A stretch of 64,000 nucleotides of DNA from Galbibacter kalidii. GTDB lineage: Bacteria; Bacteroidota; Bacteroidia; Flavobacteriales; Flavobacteriaceae. The stretch covers positions 496,001-560,000 of the forward strand of contig NZ_JAPFGA010000001.1 in NCBI RefSeq assembly GCF_026241135.1, in the 5' to 3' direction. The position numbers were made by a program, and so were the translations under genes. Below the pieces are notes generated by a model, which saw only the letters and a list, made by a program, of their open reading frames with translations, was not told the DNA's origin and ran no database searches. Numbering within the stretch: the first letter of the stretch is position 1; each line of letters begins with the position of its first letter. Positions 54,072-63,540 of the stretch are shown piece after piece.

Positions 54072-55213
54072 TACAAATTGTGATTTTTCAAAACATCTGA
54101 CAACGACTCAATAAAAGTGTCGACATGATCTTTTGTAATCGTTAAGGGCGGTAATATTCTTAATAAGTTCTTATTAGACGAGCCACCCGTAAATATTTTT
54201 TTCTCGTAAATAAGATCTTTTCTTATTCCTGACACGTTTTGCGCAAACTCCATACCAAGCATAAGACCTTTACCTTTAAGTCTTTGTAAACTCTTGATTT
54301 TCTTTACTTTTTGTTTAAAATAAGAAGAAATTTCGTTTACGTTCTCGATTAGTTTTTCATTTTCCAGTACCTCTAGTACAGCAATCGCAGCAGCGCATGC
54401 CATATGATTGCCCCCGAAGGTGGTGCCCAGCATTCCGTGTTTAGCTTCAAATTTTGGATGGATCAATACACCTCCTATTGGAAATCCATTTGCCATTCCT
54501 TTAGCAACTGTAATTATGTCAGGTTCTATGTCATGATGTTGAAAAGCAAAAAATTTCCCACTTCTTCCGTAACCGGATTGAATTTCGTCAAGAATCAGAA
54601 CAGCATTGTGCTTTTTGCACAATTTCTCTACACCTTGTAAAAATTCTGTTGTGGGTTCGTCTAAGCCACCAACACCTTGTATAGGTTCAATTATAACCGC
54701 ACAAACGTCACCGGCTGCTAATTCATAATCTAAAGAGTGAAGTTGGTTAAAAGGAAGGAATGTGGTGACGCTGTGCTGGTTATTAATAGGTGCGTTGATC
54801 GCCCTATTGTCTGTTGCTGCTACTGCTGCTGATGTTCTTCCGTGAAAAGCATTTTTAAAAGCGATCACTCGTGACTTTCCGGTCTTGAATGATGCCAGTT
54901 TTAATGCATTTTCGTTTGCTTCTGCTCCGGAATTGCAAAGAAATAGATTGTACTTCTCACAATTAGAAAGCCTTCCTAACTTTTCTGCCAATTCCACCTG
55001 AAGTGGATTTTGAACGGCATTGGAGTAGAAGCCAAGTTTGTTTACCTGTTCAGTGATGCGCTCTACATAAGTAGGATGTGCATGACCAATAGAAATAACG
55101 GCGTGCCCTCCGTAGAGGTCTAAATATTCTTGTCCGCTATTATCGTAAACATAAACGTCTTTTCCTTTTACAGGAGTAACGTTATATAAAGGGTAAACAT
55201 CAAACAGGTTCAT
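54071..55213 (-). CDS. argD: Acyl-ornithine aminotransferase
   Basis: A 380-aa PLP enzyme of class III (omega) aminotransferases that forms N-acyl-ornithine. Motifs are YLDLYGGHAVISIGHAHP, FLCNSGAEANENALKLAS, VLILDEIQSGYGRSGKFFAF with the cofactor Asp, and DIITVAKGMANGFPIGGVL with the Schiff-base Lys. It lies between proC and proA; it could also serve proline/ornithine interconversion. A 92-bp gap separates it from proC. Confidence 0.95.
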   Translation of the reverse strand: MNLFDVYPLYNVTPVKGKDVYVYDNSGQEYLDLYGGHAVISIGHAHPTYVERITEQVNKLGFYSNAVQNPLQVELAEKLGRLSNCEKYNLFLCNSGAEANENALKLASFKTGKSRVIAFKNAFHGRTSAAVAATDNRAINAPINNQHSVTTFLPFNQLHSLDYELAAGDVCAVIIEPIQGVGGLDEPTTEFLQGVEKLCKKHNAVLILDEIQSGYGRSGKFFAFQHHDIEPDIITVAKGMANGFPIGGVLIHPKFEAKHGMLGTTFGGNHMACAAAIAVLEVLENEKLIENVNEISSYFKQKVKKIKSLQRLKGKGLMLGMEFAQNVSGIRKDLIYEKKIFTGGSSNKNLLRILPPLTITKDHVDTFIESLSDVLKNHNL

Positions 55214-55305
55214 TTATTGTTACTTTAATAGTTTTATAACTTATAAACAGATAGCGAATAGATTTATAACTTTTTTACTATGCATGTTCACTATCTCTAA
55301 TATTT

Positions 55306-56094
55306 TTAGTTTATGTTACTAATTCTTCCATAGGCAGCCATGATACCTTTGATCACAGCAGAGCTGAGTCCGTTGTGCTCCATGGCGTTCAATCCTTCAA
55401 TAGTACATCCCATAGGGGTGGTTACATTATCCACCTCAACCTCAGTATGGGTGCCGTCTTCAATAAGTGAAGCAGCTCCAATGGCCACTTGAGCTGAAAT
55501 TTGTTGTGCTTCGTGTGGGTGAAAGCCCATTTGTACACCTCCTTGGGTTAAGGCGCGTAAAAAACGAAGGAAAAAAGCAGTACTACTGGCACCAAGTACG
55601 GTAGCTGCCTGCATCATGCGTTCTTCTATAACCATGGTTTTTCCAATGGTTCCAAACATTTTTTCTACATATTTTACATCTTCATGATCGAGGTCGTTTG
55701 CACAAACAAAAGACATTGACTGCTGTTTTACTGCAGCGGTATTTGGCATGGCTCTTATCACTTTGTTAGCTGGAACTATTTCGTTGATCTCATCTATGGA
55801 AACACCTGTAACCGTTGAGATCAATATTTGGTCATCTTTTAAATGGTCTTTGATTTCGTTCAATACCAGTTTCAAAATCCTTGGCTGAATACAAAGGATG
55901 ACCCACTTAGATTCTTTTACGGCCTTGATGTTGTCTGATGTAATGGAAACACCGGCCTGTTTTTTAATAATTTCAAGATTTTCTTCTGATTTGTCTGCTA
56001 CTAAGATGTTCTTTGGACCAAACAAATCGCTGGATGCGAGACCTGTGATGATCGATTTTCCTAAATTTCCTGATCCAATAACTGTAACTTTCAT
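55306..56094 (-). CDS. proC: Pyrroline-5-carboxylate reductase
   Basis: A 262-aa NAD(P)H enzyme giving proline. The nucleotide-binding start is VTVIGSGNLGKSIITGLASS, then VIRAMPNTAAVKQQSMSFV, and the C-terminal signature GASSTAFFLRFLRALTQGGV, with AAQ-like turn and the TTPMGCTIEGL end. It lies 19 bp after argC, inside the Arg/Pro cluster. Confidence 0.95.
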   Translation of the reverse strand: MKVTVIGSGNLGKSIITGLASSDLFGPKNILVADKSEENLEIIKKQAGVSITSDNIKAVKESKWVILCIQPRILKLVLNEIKDHLKDDQILISTVTGVSIDEINEIVPANKVIRAMPNTAAVKQQSMSFVCANDLDHEDVKYVEKMFGTIGKTMVIEERMMQAATVLGASSTAFFLRFLRALTQGGVQMGFHPHEAQQISAQVAIGAASLIEDGTHTEVEVDNVTTPMGCTIEGLNAMEHNGLSSAVIKGIMAAYGRISNIN

Positions 56095-56113
56095 TTCTTT
56101 TGTTTTTAGTTTT

Positions 56114-57088
56114 TTAGAAATAACTTCCTTTTAATTTTAATCCGTCACTTTCCTCAAAACCGAAAAGTAGGTTCATGTTTTGTACTGCCTGTCCTGAGGC
56201 GCCTTTTATTAAATTATCTATGACACTGGTGATAAGCAGCACGTCTTCGTGCTTGTGAAGATGAATAAAACAATGGTTGGTATTGATAACCTGTTTTAGG
56301 TGAACTTCCTTATTCGATATATGAGTGAACGGGTCAGTAACATAATAATCTTTGTATAAATTCCAAGTTTCTTCCAGACTATTTTCAAATTTCATGTAAG
56401 ATGTTACAAAAATCCCTTTGGTGAAATTTCCGCGTTGCGGCAGCATGAAAATGTTTGGTTGACTGTTCTGGAGTTGTTCAATACTCTGATTGATCTCTCC
56501 CAAATGTTGGTGCGTAAAGGGCTTGTACCAGGATATGTTGTTGTTTCTCCAGCTGAAATGTGATGTTGCTGAAGGGGAAACCCCTGCACCGGTACTTCCC
56601 GTAATGGCGTTGATGTGTATATCGTCGCTCAATAATTTTTCTTTGGCCAATGGAAGTAATGCCAATTGAATTCCTGTGGCAAAACATCCCGGATTGGCAA
56701 TGTTTTTTGCATTGGCAATGGCTTCTTTTTGCAGTTCGGGCAGACCGTAAACAAATGTTCTCCCGTTGTGCGTAGCATCTTTTTGTAATCGGAAATCGTT
56801 GCTCAGGTCGATGATCTTGGTGTGATCGGCAAATTGATGTTTGTCGAGAAACGATGTTGAATTCCCATGTCCCAAACACAAAAAGAGTACGTCAACTTCA
56901 GGATTGATGTTGTCTGTAAATTTCAAGTCGGTAGTGCCCAGAAGGTCTTCATGCGCTTCCGTAACGGACTTTCCGCTTTTTGTAGTACTATACACAAAAT
57001 CGATCTCAGCCTTTGGATGATTCACCAATATTCTGATGAGTTCCCCGCCGGTATATCCAGATCCTCCTATAATCCCTACTTTGATCAT
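56114..57088 (-). CDS. argC: N-acetyl-gamma-glutamyl-phosphate reductase
   Basis: A 324-aa NADPH enzyme reducing acyl-glutamyl-phosphate. The Rossmann start is VGIIGGSGYTGGELIRILVN, the catalytic Cys is in NIANPGCFATGIQLALLPL, and the His region is GASGQAVQNMNLLFGF. Its start overlaps the argG stop by 4 bp. It could act on the succinyl or acetyl substrate. Confidence 0.96.
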   Translation of the reverse strand: MIKVGIIGGSGYTGGELIRILVNHPKAEIDFVYSTTKSGKSVTEAHEDLLGTTDLKFTDNINPEVDVLFLCLGHGNSTSFLDKHQFADHTKIIDLSNDFRLQKDATHNGRTFVYGLPELQKEAIANAKNIANPGCFATGIQLALLPLAKEKLLSDDIHINAITGSTGAGVSPSATSHFSWRNNNISWYKPFTHQHLGEINQSIEQLQNSQPNIFMLPQRGNFTKGIFVTSYMKFENSLEETWNLYKDYYVTDPFTHISNKEVHLKQVINTNHCFIHLHKHEDVLLITSVIDNLIKGASGQAVQNMNLLFGFEESDGLKLKGSYF

Positions 57089-58272
57089 GACTTAACCTTG
57101 TTTACAGATTGATGTATTTTCGCTGCATTGGCGTTGATTTTGATGAAACCTTTGGCTTCTTCAGCGGTCCATCCTTTGTTCATTTCTCCATAACTTCCAA
57201 ACTTTGCACTCATCAAATCGTGTTCCGATTGGATACCGTCCACGGCAAATCGATATGGATATAAACTTACCCAAACATCCCCGCTGACATTCTTTTGGGA
57301 GTCGGTCATAAAAACTTCAATATTTCGCATCACCTCATCGAGGTAATTTCCTTCGTGAAGCAACATTCCATACCAGTTGGAAAGGTAATCTTTGTGTTGT
57401 TGTTGCCACTTGGTCAATACGTGTTTTTCCAAAGTATGGTGTGCCTTGATGATCACCATGGGAGCAGCAGCTTCAAAACCTACCCGGCCTTTTATTCCGA
57501 TAATGGTATCACCTACATGAATATCCCTTCCGATAGCAAAAGAAGAAGCGATTTCTTCCAATTTTTCAATAAGCTTGACGGTTTTGCCTTTTTTTCCGTC
57601 GATGGCGGTCAATTCCCCTTTAGTAAATGTCAGTTTTACTTTTTGAGACCCCATATTTTCCAATTGACTGGGGTAGGCTTCATTAGGCAACGGCTGATGA
57701 GATGTTAAGGTTTCGTCACCACCTACACTGGTGCCCCAAAGTCCTTTGTTGATGGAATATTTGGCTTTTTCCCAAGACATATTGATGCCCTTCCCCTGAA
57801 GATAATCTATTTCTTCCTGTCTGGAAAGTTTATTGTCCCTTATGGGTGTAATGATTTCTATTTCCGGCGCTAAAATCTGAAAAATCATATCGAAACGCAC
57901 TTGGTCGTTTCCTGCGCCCGTACTTCCGTGGGCTATATATTTTGCTTTGTTTTCTTTGGCGTAATTTACAATTTCAATGGCCTGTACAATTCTTTCGGCA
58001 CTAACCGATAGGGGATAGGTGTTGTTTTTCAAAACATTTCCGTAGATAAGGTATTTTACAACCTTGTCGTAAAAGGTTTGTACGGCATCGATCGATGTAT
58101 AGCTGGTCGCACCCAAAGCGATTGCTTTTTCTTCAATATGTTTAATTTCCTCTTTGGAAAAACCTCCGGTGTTAACACTTACGGCGTGTACTTCATATCC
58201 GCTTTCCGATAAAAATTTGGCGCAATAAGAAGTGTCCAATCCGCCGCTATATGCTAAAACTAATTTCTTCAT
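57085..58272 (-). CDS. argG: Argininosuccinate synthase
   Basis: A 395-aa enzyme joining citrulline and aspartate with ATP. Motifs: VLAYSGGLDTSYCAKFL (the PP-loop), IAHGSTGAGNDQVRFD and KYSINKGLWGTSVGG. The C-terminal half is shifted relative to the E. coli type but typical for Bacteroidota. Overlaps of 4 bp with both the GNAT and argC mark strong coupling. Confidence 0.95.
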   Translation of the reverse strand: MKKLVLAYSGGLDTSYCAKFLSESGYEVHAVSVNTGGFSKEEIKHIEEKAIALGATSYTSIDAVQTFYDKVVKYLIYGNVLKNNTYPLSVSAERIVQAIEIVNYAKENKAKYIAHGSTGAGNDQVRFDMIFQILAPEIEIITPIRDNKLSRQEEIDYLQGKGINMSWEKAKYSINKGLWGTSVGGDETLTSHQPLPNEAYPSQLENMGSQKVKLTFTKGELTAIDGKKGKTVKLIEKLEEIASSFAIGRDIHVGDTIIGIKGRVGFEAAAPMVIIKAHHTLEKHVLTKWQQQHKDYLSNWYGMLLHEGNYLDEVMRNIEVFMTDSQKNVSGDVWVSLYPYRFAVDGIQSEHDLMSAKFGSYGEMNKGWTAEEAKGFIKINANAAKIHQSVNKVKS

Positions 58273-58898
58273 TTATCTTGCTTTTTTTTCTCCTTTTTCA
58301 AGAAAAGGCTTTGTTTAATGTTTTTAAGTCTGGTGAATACTTTTGAGTCGTATTTATGTTTGTGTTTATGTTTTTTTACTGCCGGATCATAAAGCATTCC
58401 TGTACAAAGGCACATTTTACCTTCGTTTCTAGTCAGGATATCAAAATTTTTACAAGTCTTACAACCATTCCAAAAGCTGGGGTCGTCTGTCAATTCTGAA
58501 AAGGTAACCGGTTCGTAGCCCAAATCATAATTGATTTTCATTACGGGCAATCCAGTTGTGATTCCGAAGATTTTTGCATCGGGGAATTTTTCTCTGCTGT
58601 GCTGAAAAACTTTCTTTTTGATCTTTCTCCCCAATCCTTGACCTCTGAAATCGGGGTGTACGATCAATCCCGAATTGGCCACATATTTTCCATGTCCCCA
58701 TGTTTCGATGTAGCAGAATCCGGCAAATTTATCCCCTTCCAAAGCAATTACGGCGTTGCCGTTTTGGATCTTGGTTGTGATATACTCAGGGGTTCTTTTG
58801 GCAATACCTGTTCCACGCTGCTTGGCAGATTCATCAATGGTATGACATATTTCCTGAGCATATTGAATATGCTGATCGTTTGCAATAATTATTTGCAT
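58269..58898 (-). CDS. GNAT acyltransferase with Cys motif, presumed ArgA-like
   Basis: A 209-aa acetyltransferase-fold protein at the head of the arginine cluster. The CoA site is VHPDFRGQGLGRKIKKKVF; ITTGLPVMKINYDLGYEPV forms the last strands. After the GNAT fold comes C146, C149, C163 and C165 (CKTC then CLC), a likely Zn or Fe-S site, and a Lys-rich tail. As first gene of an operon that has argB-H but no other acylglutamate synthase it is the probable N-acetyl- or N-succinyl-glutamate synthase (inference from position). It is not homologous in layout to the E. coli kinase-like ArgA. Confidence 0.82.
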   Translation of the reverse strand: MQIIIANDQHIQYAQEICHTIDESAKQRGTGIAKRTPEYITTKIQNGNAVIALEGDKFAGFCYIETWGHGKYVANSGLIVHPDFRGQGLGRKIKKKVFQHSREKFPDAKIFGITTGLPVMKINYDLGYEPVTFSELTDDPSFWNGCKTCKNFDILTRNEGKMCLCTGMLYDPAVKKHKHKHKYDSKVFTRLKNIKQSLFLKKEKKKQDK

Positions 58899-59223
58899 TC
58901 AATTACCTAATTAAAAATTAATGATTTTGAAATTTGTTTTTGAGAGGGGAGTTGGACACACCTAACTCCATAAAGTTTATCGCACCCTTACGGGCGACGA
59001 CGGCGTGGGAAGCGAACGTTGCGAACAGGAATCACAACATAAGCAGGGCTTGCCGTAGCAAACAATGCTTTAATTGTAGTGATTATATTTTTCAGTTCTT
59101 TTTGCATTTCGCAATGATTTGTTCGTTGTGTTAATATTACAGTGCAATATTATAAATAAATATTAGATTAAAAGCACTATTCTTTGTTAAATTTGTAACA
59201 ACAATTAAAAGGCTTTCAACTTA
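58899..59223. other. Divergent control region argG-cluster / pabB
   Basis: 325 bp without a gene. It contains palindromic pieces around 58990-59050 (GGGCGACGACGGCG) typical of dispersed intergenic repeats, then AT-rich DNA. TAAATTTG at 59188-59195 is a possible -7 box for the pabB gene, but no TTTG is at a fitting distance. No promoter box for the GNAT gene was found. Confidence 0.55.
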
Positions 59224-60525
59224 ATGAATCGAACAATTAAGCAATTTAACACAGATGCTGATGAATTATTTAAAAATAAGCTTTTGTTTTGGTCTACCGC
59301 TTTTGATGAGATTGTTTGGTTAGATAGCAATGATTATGAGCAGACTCACAGTAGTTATGATGCTGTTTTGGCGCTGGATGCGTTTACTTCCCTTAAAACA
59401 GATTACTACAGTGCTTTCGACGACCTCAAAGAATATCAATCTACGATAAAAGACTGGATCTTCGGTTATCTTACTTACGATCTAAAAAATGATGTTGAAA
59501 ACCTGACTTCCAAAAATTTTGACGGCTTGCAGTTTCCGGATCTGTATTTCTTTCAGCCAAAAAAAATAATTCTTTTAAAGAAGGACCAAATCGAATTTCA
59601 TTATATAGGAATGGTCGATGATGAAATTGACAGTGATTTTGAGGAAATATCAAACACAAATGTGGAAGTCGAGACTGATGATAATACTGAAAACGACATA
59701 AAAATAAAACTTCGCATCCATAAAGACGCCTATTTTGAAAAGGTGAATACCATGTTGAACCATATTCATCGCGGCGATATCTACGAAGCCAATTTTTGTC
59801 AGGAGTTTTATGCAGAAAACGTGGAGCTCGATACGATAAGAACCTTCAAAAACCTCAATTCTATTTCCAAACCTCCATTTGCCACTTTCTTGAAACACGA
59901 TGATAAGTATTTGCTTTCGGCTTCGCCGGAACGCTTTTTAAGGAAAGAAGGAAACGAGATCATCTCCCAACCCATCAAGGGAACAGCCAAAAGGGCAGCT
60001 ACCGAAGCAGAAGATAAAAAACTGATCACACAATTGGAAAACGATCCCAAGGAAAGGTCAGAAAATGTAATGATTGTCGATTTGGTACGGAACGACCTTT
60101 CCAGAATCGCCCTAAAAGGCAGTGTAGAGGTAGAGGAGTTGTGCAAAATTTACACCTTTCTACAAGTGCATCAAATGATCTCGACCGTAAGGGCAGAAGT
60201 AGTGCCGGAGGCCAACCCGGTAGATATTATTAAAGCGGCTTTTCCTATGGGGAGCATGACGGGGGCGCCAAAAATATCGGCCATGAAAATCATTGAAAAA
60301 CTAGAAGAAACCAAACGCGGACTCTACAGCGGGGCGGTGGGATATTTTGATCCTGAAGGCAATTTTGACTTCAATGTGATTATTAGAAGTATTTTATACA
60401 ATTATAATAAAAGATATGTATCTTTCTCCGTCGGAAGTGCTATTACCGCTAAATCAGTACCTGAAAATGAGTACGAAGAATGCCTTGTGAAAGCGAAGGC
60501 TATGCGGGAGGTACTTGAAAAATAA
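59224..60525 (+). CDS. pabB: Aminodeoxychorismate synthase component I
   Basis: A 433-aa chorismate-utilising enzyme (folate pathway). Motifs: IYEANFCQEFYAENV, YLLSASPERFL, the PIKGTAKR loop with Lys, IVDLVRNDLSRIALKGSVEV, MISTVRAEV, and FPMGSMTGAPKISAMKIIE. PIKGT with Lys is the PabB version rather than the PIAGT of anthranilate synthase; the context gives no trp genes. The glutamine amidotransferase partner is not in the window. A downstream GH43-like gene starts 10 bp later and may be cotranscribed. Confidence 0.93.
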   Translation: MNRTIKQFNTDADELFKNKLLFWSTAFDEIVWLDSNDYEQTHSSYDAVLALDAFTSLKTDYYSAFDDLKEYQSTIKDWIFGYLTYDLKNDVENLTSKNFDGLQFPDLYFFQPKKIILLKKDQIEFHYIGMVDDEIDSDFEEISNTNVEVETDDNTENDIKIKLRIHKDAYFEKVNTMLNHIHRGDIYEANFCQEFYAENVELDTIRTFKNLNSISKPPFATFLKHDDKYLLSASPERFLRKEGNEIISQPIKGTAKRAATEAEDKKLITQLENDPKERSENVMIVDLVRNDLSRIALKGSVEVEELCKIYTFLQVHQMISTVRAEVVPEANPVDIIKAAFPMGSMTGAPKISAMKIIEKLEETKRGLYSGAVGYFDPEGNFDFNVIIRSILYNYNKRYVSFSVGSAITAKSVPENEYEECLVKAKAMREVLEK

Positions 60526-60534
60526 TAACCTAAA

Positions 60535-61497
60535 ATGAAGAAATTATTATTCTTGTTGCTTTTGGTAGCAAGCTGTGGCGTAAAAAAGCAAAACAACAAT
60601 CCCGTATTTTCGGGTTGGTATGCCGATCCCGAAGGCATTGTTTTTGACGATCAGTATTGGATATTCCCTACCTATTCCGCTCCCTATGACGAACAAGTGT
60701 TCCTGGATGCTTTTTCATCACCAGATCTGGTTAACTGGACTAAACACGAACGAATTATTGATACAGCCGAAGTAAAATGGGCAAAGCGTGCGATGTGGGC
60801 GCCGTCGATTATTGAAAAGGACGATAAATATTACCTTTTCTTTGGAGCAAACGATATCCAGAGTGATGAGGAATTGGGTGGTATTGGTGTAGCTGTATCC
60901 GACACTCCCGGAGGTCCTTACAAAGATTTGCTTGGGAAACCGCTGATTGATAAATTTCACAACAGAGCGCAACCCATCGACCAATTTGTGTTTCACGACC
61001 AGGACGGACAGTATTATTTGATCTACGGTGGATGGAAACACTGCAACATTGCCAAATTGAACGATGATTTTACCGGTTTTGTGCCCTATGAAGACGGTAC
61101 GATTTTTAAGGAAATCACCCCGAAAGGCTATGTAGAAGGACCGTTTATGTTCATCAGGGACGGAAAATATTACTTTATGTGGTCTGAAGGCGGCTGGACA
61201 GGCCCCGATTACAGTGTGGCCTATGCCATTGCAGATTCGCCTATGGGACCATTTAAAAGGATCGACAAAATATTACAGCAAGATCCGGAGATTGCCACAG
61301 GTGCCGGACACCATTCCGTAATAAAAGTCCCGAATGAAGACACGTATTATATTGTGTATCACAGAAGACCATTAACAGAAACCGACGGAAATTCCCGTGA
61401 AACCTGTATCGATATCATGGAATTTGACGAAAACGGACATATCCTCCCGGTAAAAATCACCAACGAAGGGGTAGAGGCGCATGATTTGGGAGAGTAA
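60535..61497 (+). CDS. GH43-like five-bladed propeller lipoprotein
   Basis: A 320-aa lipoprotein (lipobox VASC, Cys14) with the five-bladed propeller of glycoside hydrolase family 43. Candidate catalytic residues are D31 (GWYADPEG), D149 (RAQPIDQFVF) and E201 (GYVEGPFMF), consistent with a base, a pKa-modulating Asp and an acid. The probable substrates are arabinose- or xylose-containing glycans; no transporter or regulator is adjacent. It sits close behind pabB by chance or as a small operon. Confidence 0.9.
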   Translation: MKKLLFLLLLVASCGVKKQNNNPVFSGWYADPEGIVFDDQYWIFPTYSAPYDEQVFLDAFSSPDLVNWTKHERIIDTAEVKWAKRAMWAPSIIEKDDKYYLFFGANDIQSDEELGGIGVAVSDTPGGPYKDLLGKPLIDKFHNRAQPIDQFVFHDQDGQYYLIYGGWKHCNIAKLNDDFTGFVPYEDGTIFKEITPKGYVEGPFMFIRDGKYYFMWSEGGWTGPDYSVAYAIADSPMGPFKRIDKILQQDPEIATGAGHHSVIKVPNEDTYYIVYHRRPLTETDGNSRETCIDIMEFDENGHILPVKITNEGVEAHDLGE

Positions 61498-61577
61498 TGA
61501 ACTTATCATTAAAACTGATGATAAAGAAAATTTAACAGAACTAAAAAATATAACTAAAATAACAGAAAATTAAAGAA

Positions 61578-62072
61578 ATGAACCAAAGATATATCGACTA
61601 TGCCAACTATAATATTTGGGCAAATAACAGATTAATAAATAATTTATTGGAGCAAGATGACGAACTTTTAAACAAGGAATTAGTTGGAAGTTTTCCAACA
61701 ATTCGTGCCACGGTTTCACATATTTGGTTTGCAGAAACAGGTTGGCTCTTTCGTCTACAAGGAGAGGGATGGAAAACATCAAGCGTTACAAACTTTACCG
61801 GAACCAATAAAGAACTATTTAAAGAATGGCAAGCGACTTCTGAGCGATTCAAAAAATTTGTAGAAAAAGTTGATTTGAAAAAAGAAATTCAATTTGAACA
61901 TAAAGGAGAAAATTTTTCAATTCCATCACGAGAAATAGTTCAGACAGTTTTTAATCACGGAAGTTATCACCGCGGACAGGTGGTAATGATGATGCGACAA
62001 TTGGGAGTTTCAAAAATATCACAAACAGATTATATTGAATGGGCTCGAGAAAAAGAAAGAGGTAATATCTAG
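61578..62072 (+). CDS. DinB family protein
   Basis: A 164-aa four-helix-bundle protein of the DinB/YfiT type. It begins NQRYIDYANYNIWANNRLIN; metal ligands are in ATVSHIWFAETGWLF and NHGSYHRGQVVMMMRQLG (His pair). Family members bind a divalent metal and may act as thiol-dependent transferases, but function here is unknown. Alternative frames on the minus strand were rejected as shadows. It precedes a short hypothetical gene. Confidence 0.9.
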   Translation: MNQRYIDYANYNIWANNRLINNLLEQDDELLNKELVGSFPTIRATVSHIWFAETGWLFRLQGEGWKTSSVTNFTGTNKELFKEWQATSERFKKFVEKVDLKKEIQFEHKGENFSIPSREIVQTVFNHGSYHRGQVVMMMRQLGVSKISQTDYIEWAREKERGNI

Positions 62073-62136
62073 AATCATAAAAAACTAGGATAATTACACA
62101 AAGTAATGGCATCCACCCTAAAAGCAGAGGAAAAAT

Positions 62137-62493
62137 ATGAAAGATTTAAAACCAAAAACAGTTGATGAATATATAAATGCAGCTCCGGAAGAATCCCGAA
62201 AAATTATGCAAGAGCTCAAAAAAATAATAGAATCCACTATACCAAATGCGGAAGGAGGAATAAGTTGGAATGTTCCTATTTATAAATACAATGGAATCCT
62301 AGCCGGATTTGATGTAGCCAAGAAGCATGTAAGTTTTGGTATTGACTCATTAAAAGATGAGGATCGAAGAATACTCGAAGAAAAAGGATATAAAACCGGA
62401 AAGAAAACAATTCAGATTAGATTTGAACAGAATGTACCGGCAGTAGAAATAAAACGGTTGATTATGGAACAAGCTAAACTGAACGAAGTTTAA
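62137..62493 (+). CDS. DUF1801 family protein
   Basis: A 118-aa protein with the DUF1801 pattern: TVDEYINAAPEESRKIMQEL, PNAEGGISWNVPIYKYNG, HVSFGIDSLKD and KKTIQIRFEQN. Its biological role is unsettled; relatives have been linked to iron handling. It lies 64 bp after the DinB gene and 15 bp before the next gene, so probably cotranscribed. Confidence 0.85.
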   Translation: MKDLKPKTVDEYINAAPEESRKIMQELKKIIESTIPNAEGGISWNVPIYKYNGILAGFDVAKKHVSFGIDSLKDEDRRILEEKGYKTGKKTIQIRFEQNVPAVEIKRLIMEQAKLNEV

Positions 62494-62508
62494 TTAAAAA
62501 TCCTTCAA

Positions 62509-62886
62509 ATGATAAAAATCACAGTAACACCTGATTGTGGAAATGCACCAAAAAGGGAATTTTTAAAAGAGATAAATATTGCCTTTGCAAAAGGAAATTC
62601 GGATTTTATAATCGAGAGTGTAACAGACAAAATTGTTTGGGAAATTATTGGTGATAAAATAATTGAAGGGAAAGAAAAGTTTACGGATGAATTGGAAAAG
62701 ATGAAAGCTGAAAAAGCATCCGAATTGATACTCGAACGGGTTTTAACCCATGGAAGAGAAGGGGCTGTAAGCGGAATTATGAAAATGGCGAACGGGGAAA
62801 AATATGCGTTTTCAGATTTTTATGAGTTTAGCGGAGCGAAAGGGGCAAAAGTCAAAACCATTATTTCATATGTGATCAGAATTTAA
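62509..62886 (+). CDS. NTF2-like (SnoaL) family protein
   Basis: A 125-aa single-domain protein of the nuclear transport factor 2-like type: REFLKEINIAFAKGNSDFI, IVWEIIGDKIIEGKEKF, and GEKYAFSDFYEFSGAKGAKV. Members include small enzymes and ligand-binding proteins. Function unknown. It starts 15 bp behind the DUF1801 gene. Confidence 0.8.
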   Translation: MIKITVTPDCGNAPKREFLKEINIAFAKGNSDFIIESVTDKIVWEIIGDKIIEGKEKFTDELEKMKAEKASELILERVLTHGREGAVSGIMKMANGEKYAFSDFYEFSGAKGAKVKTIISYVIRI

Positions 62887-62915
62887 GACTGCGGAAAAAG
62901 CAATTACCAATGACC

Positions 62916-63425
62916 ATGAGAAAAACTTTACTACTCATTTCATCAATACTTATAGCTACGGCTTGTAATGAAAACTCTAAAAAAGAAAAGTCAGAAAAAA
63001 TATCGCAAAGGACATCAACGCAAACCATTGACGTAAAAAAAGAAACCCAAAAACTATTTGATAGCTATGCTCCCGAAATTGAGAAATCCAATGGATATGT
63101 AATTGACAACAGTAAACTTCTAATCGGGGATTTGAATGACGACGGACATGAGGATGCTTTGGTTTTTTTCGTTTTGACCCCGGTGGGAGGAGGAAATATG
63201 ATTATGGGAACCCAAATGGCTGTTTATCTGAATAGAGGTGATAAAATGGAAGTCGTGGCAGGTTACGATCCCCAAAAAATATTCAAACCGATTGAAATAA
63301 TGAATAATGAGATTCACTTGATTGAATATGAATATGCCAATGAAGATGCCCCAAACAGACCGTCAATTGAAAATCATAAGTGTTTGATTTTAAACGGAAA
63401 TAAACTTATGGAATCTGGCTTATGA
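62916..63425 (+). CDS. Uncharacterised lipoprotein
   Basis: A 169-aa lipoprotein (start MRKTLLLISSILIATACNEN, Cys at the end of the lipobox ATAC). The mature part has LLIGDLNDDGHEDALVFFVL, a calcium-binding-like DxNxDGxxD loop as in FG-GAP repeats. I chose the ATG at 62916, placing the basic residues before the hydrophobic core; the ATG two codons earlier is equally possible. No function can be assigned. Confidence 0.72.
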   Translation: MRKTLLLISSILIATACNENSKKEKSEKISQRTSTQTIDVKKETQKLFDSYAPEIEKSNGYVIDNSKLLIGDLNDDGHEDALVFFVLTPVGGGNMIMGTQMAVYLNRGDKMEVVAGYDPQKIFKPIEIMNNEIHLIEYEYANEDAPNRPSIENHKCLILNGNKLMESGL

Positions 63426-63540
63426 ATAAAACAAACATTAAAAAAAATATTGAATTTTTACCGACAAATGGAATACTGGTTTTTTGATGTCAATTTTTTC
63501 TATTTTTATAAATATACTTCCTTGAGTTTATAAACAAGTT

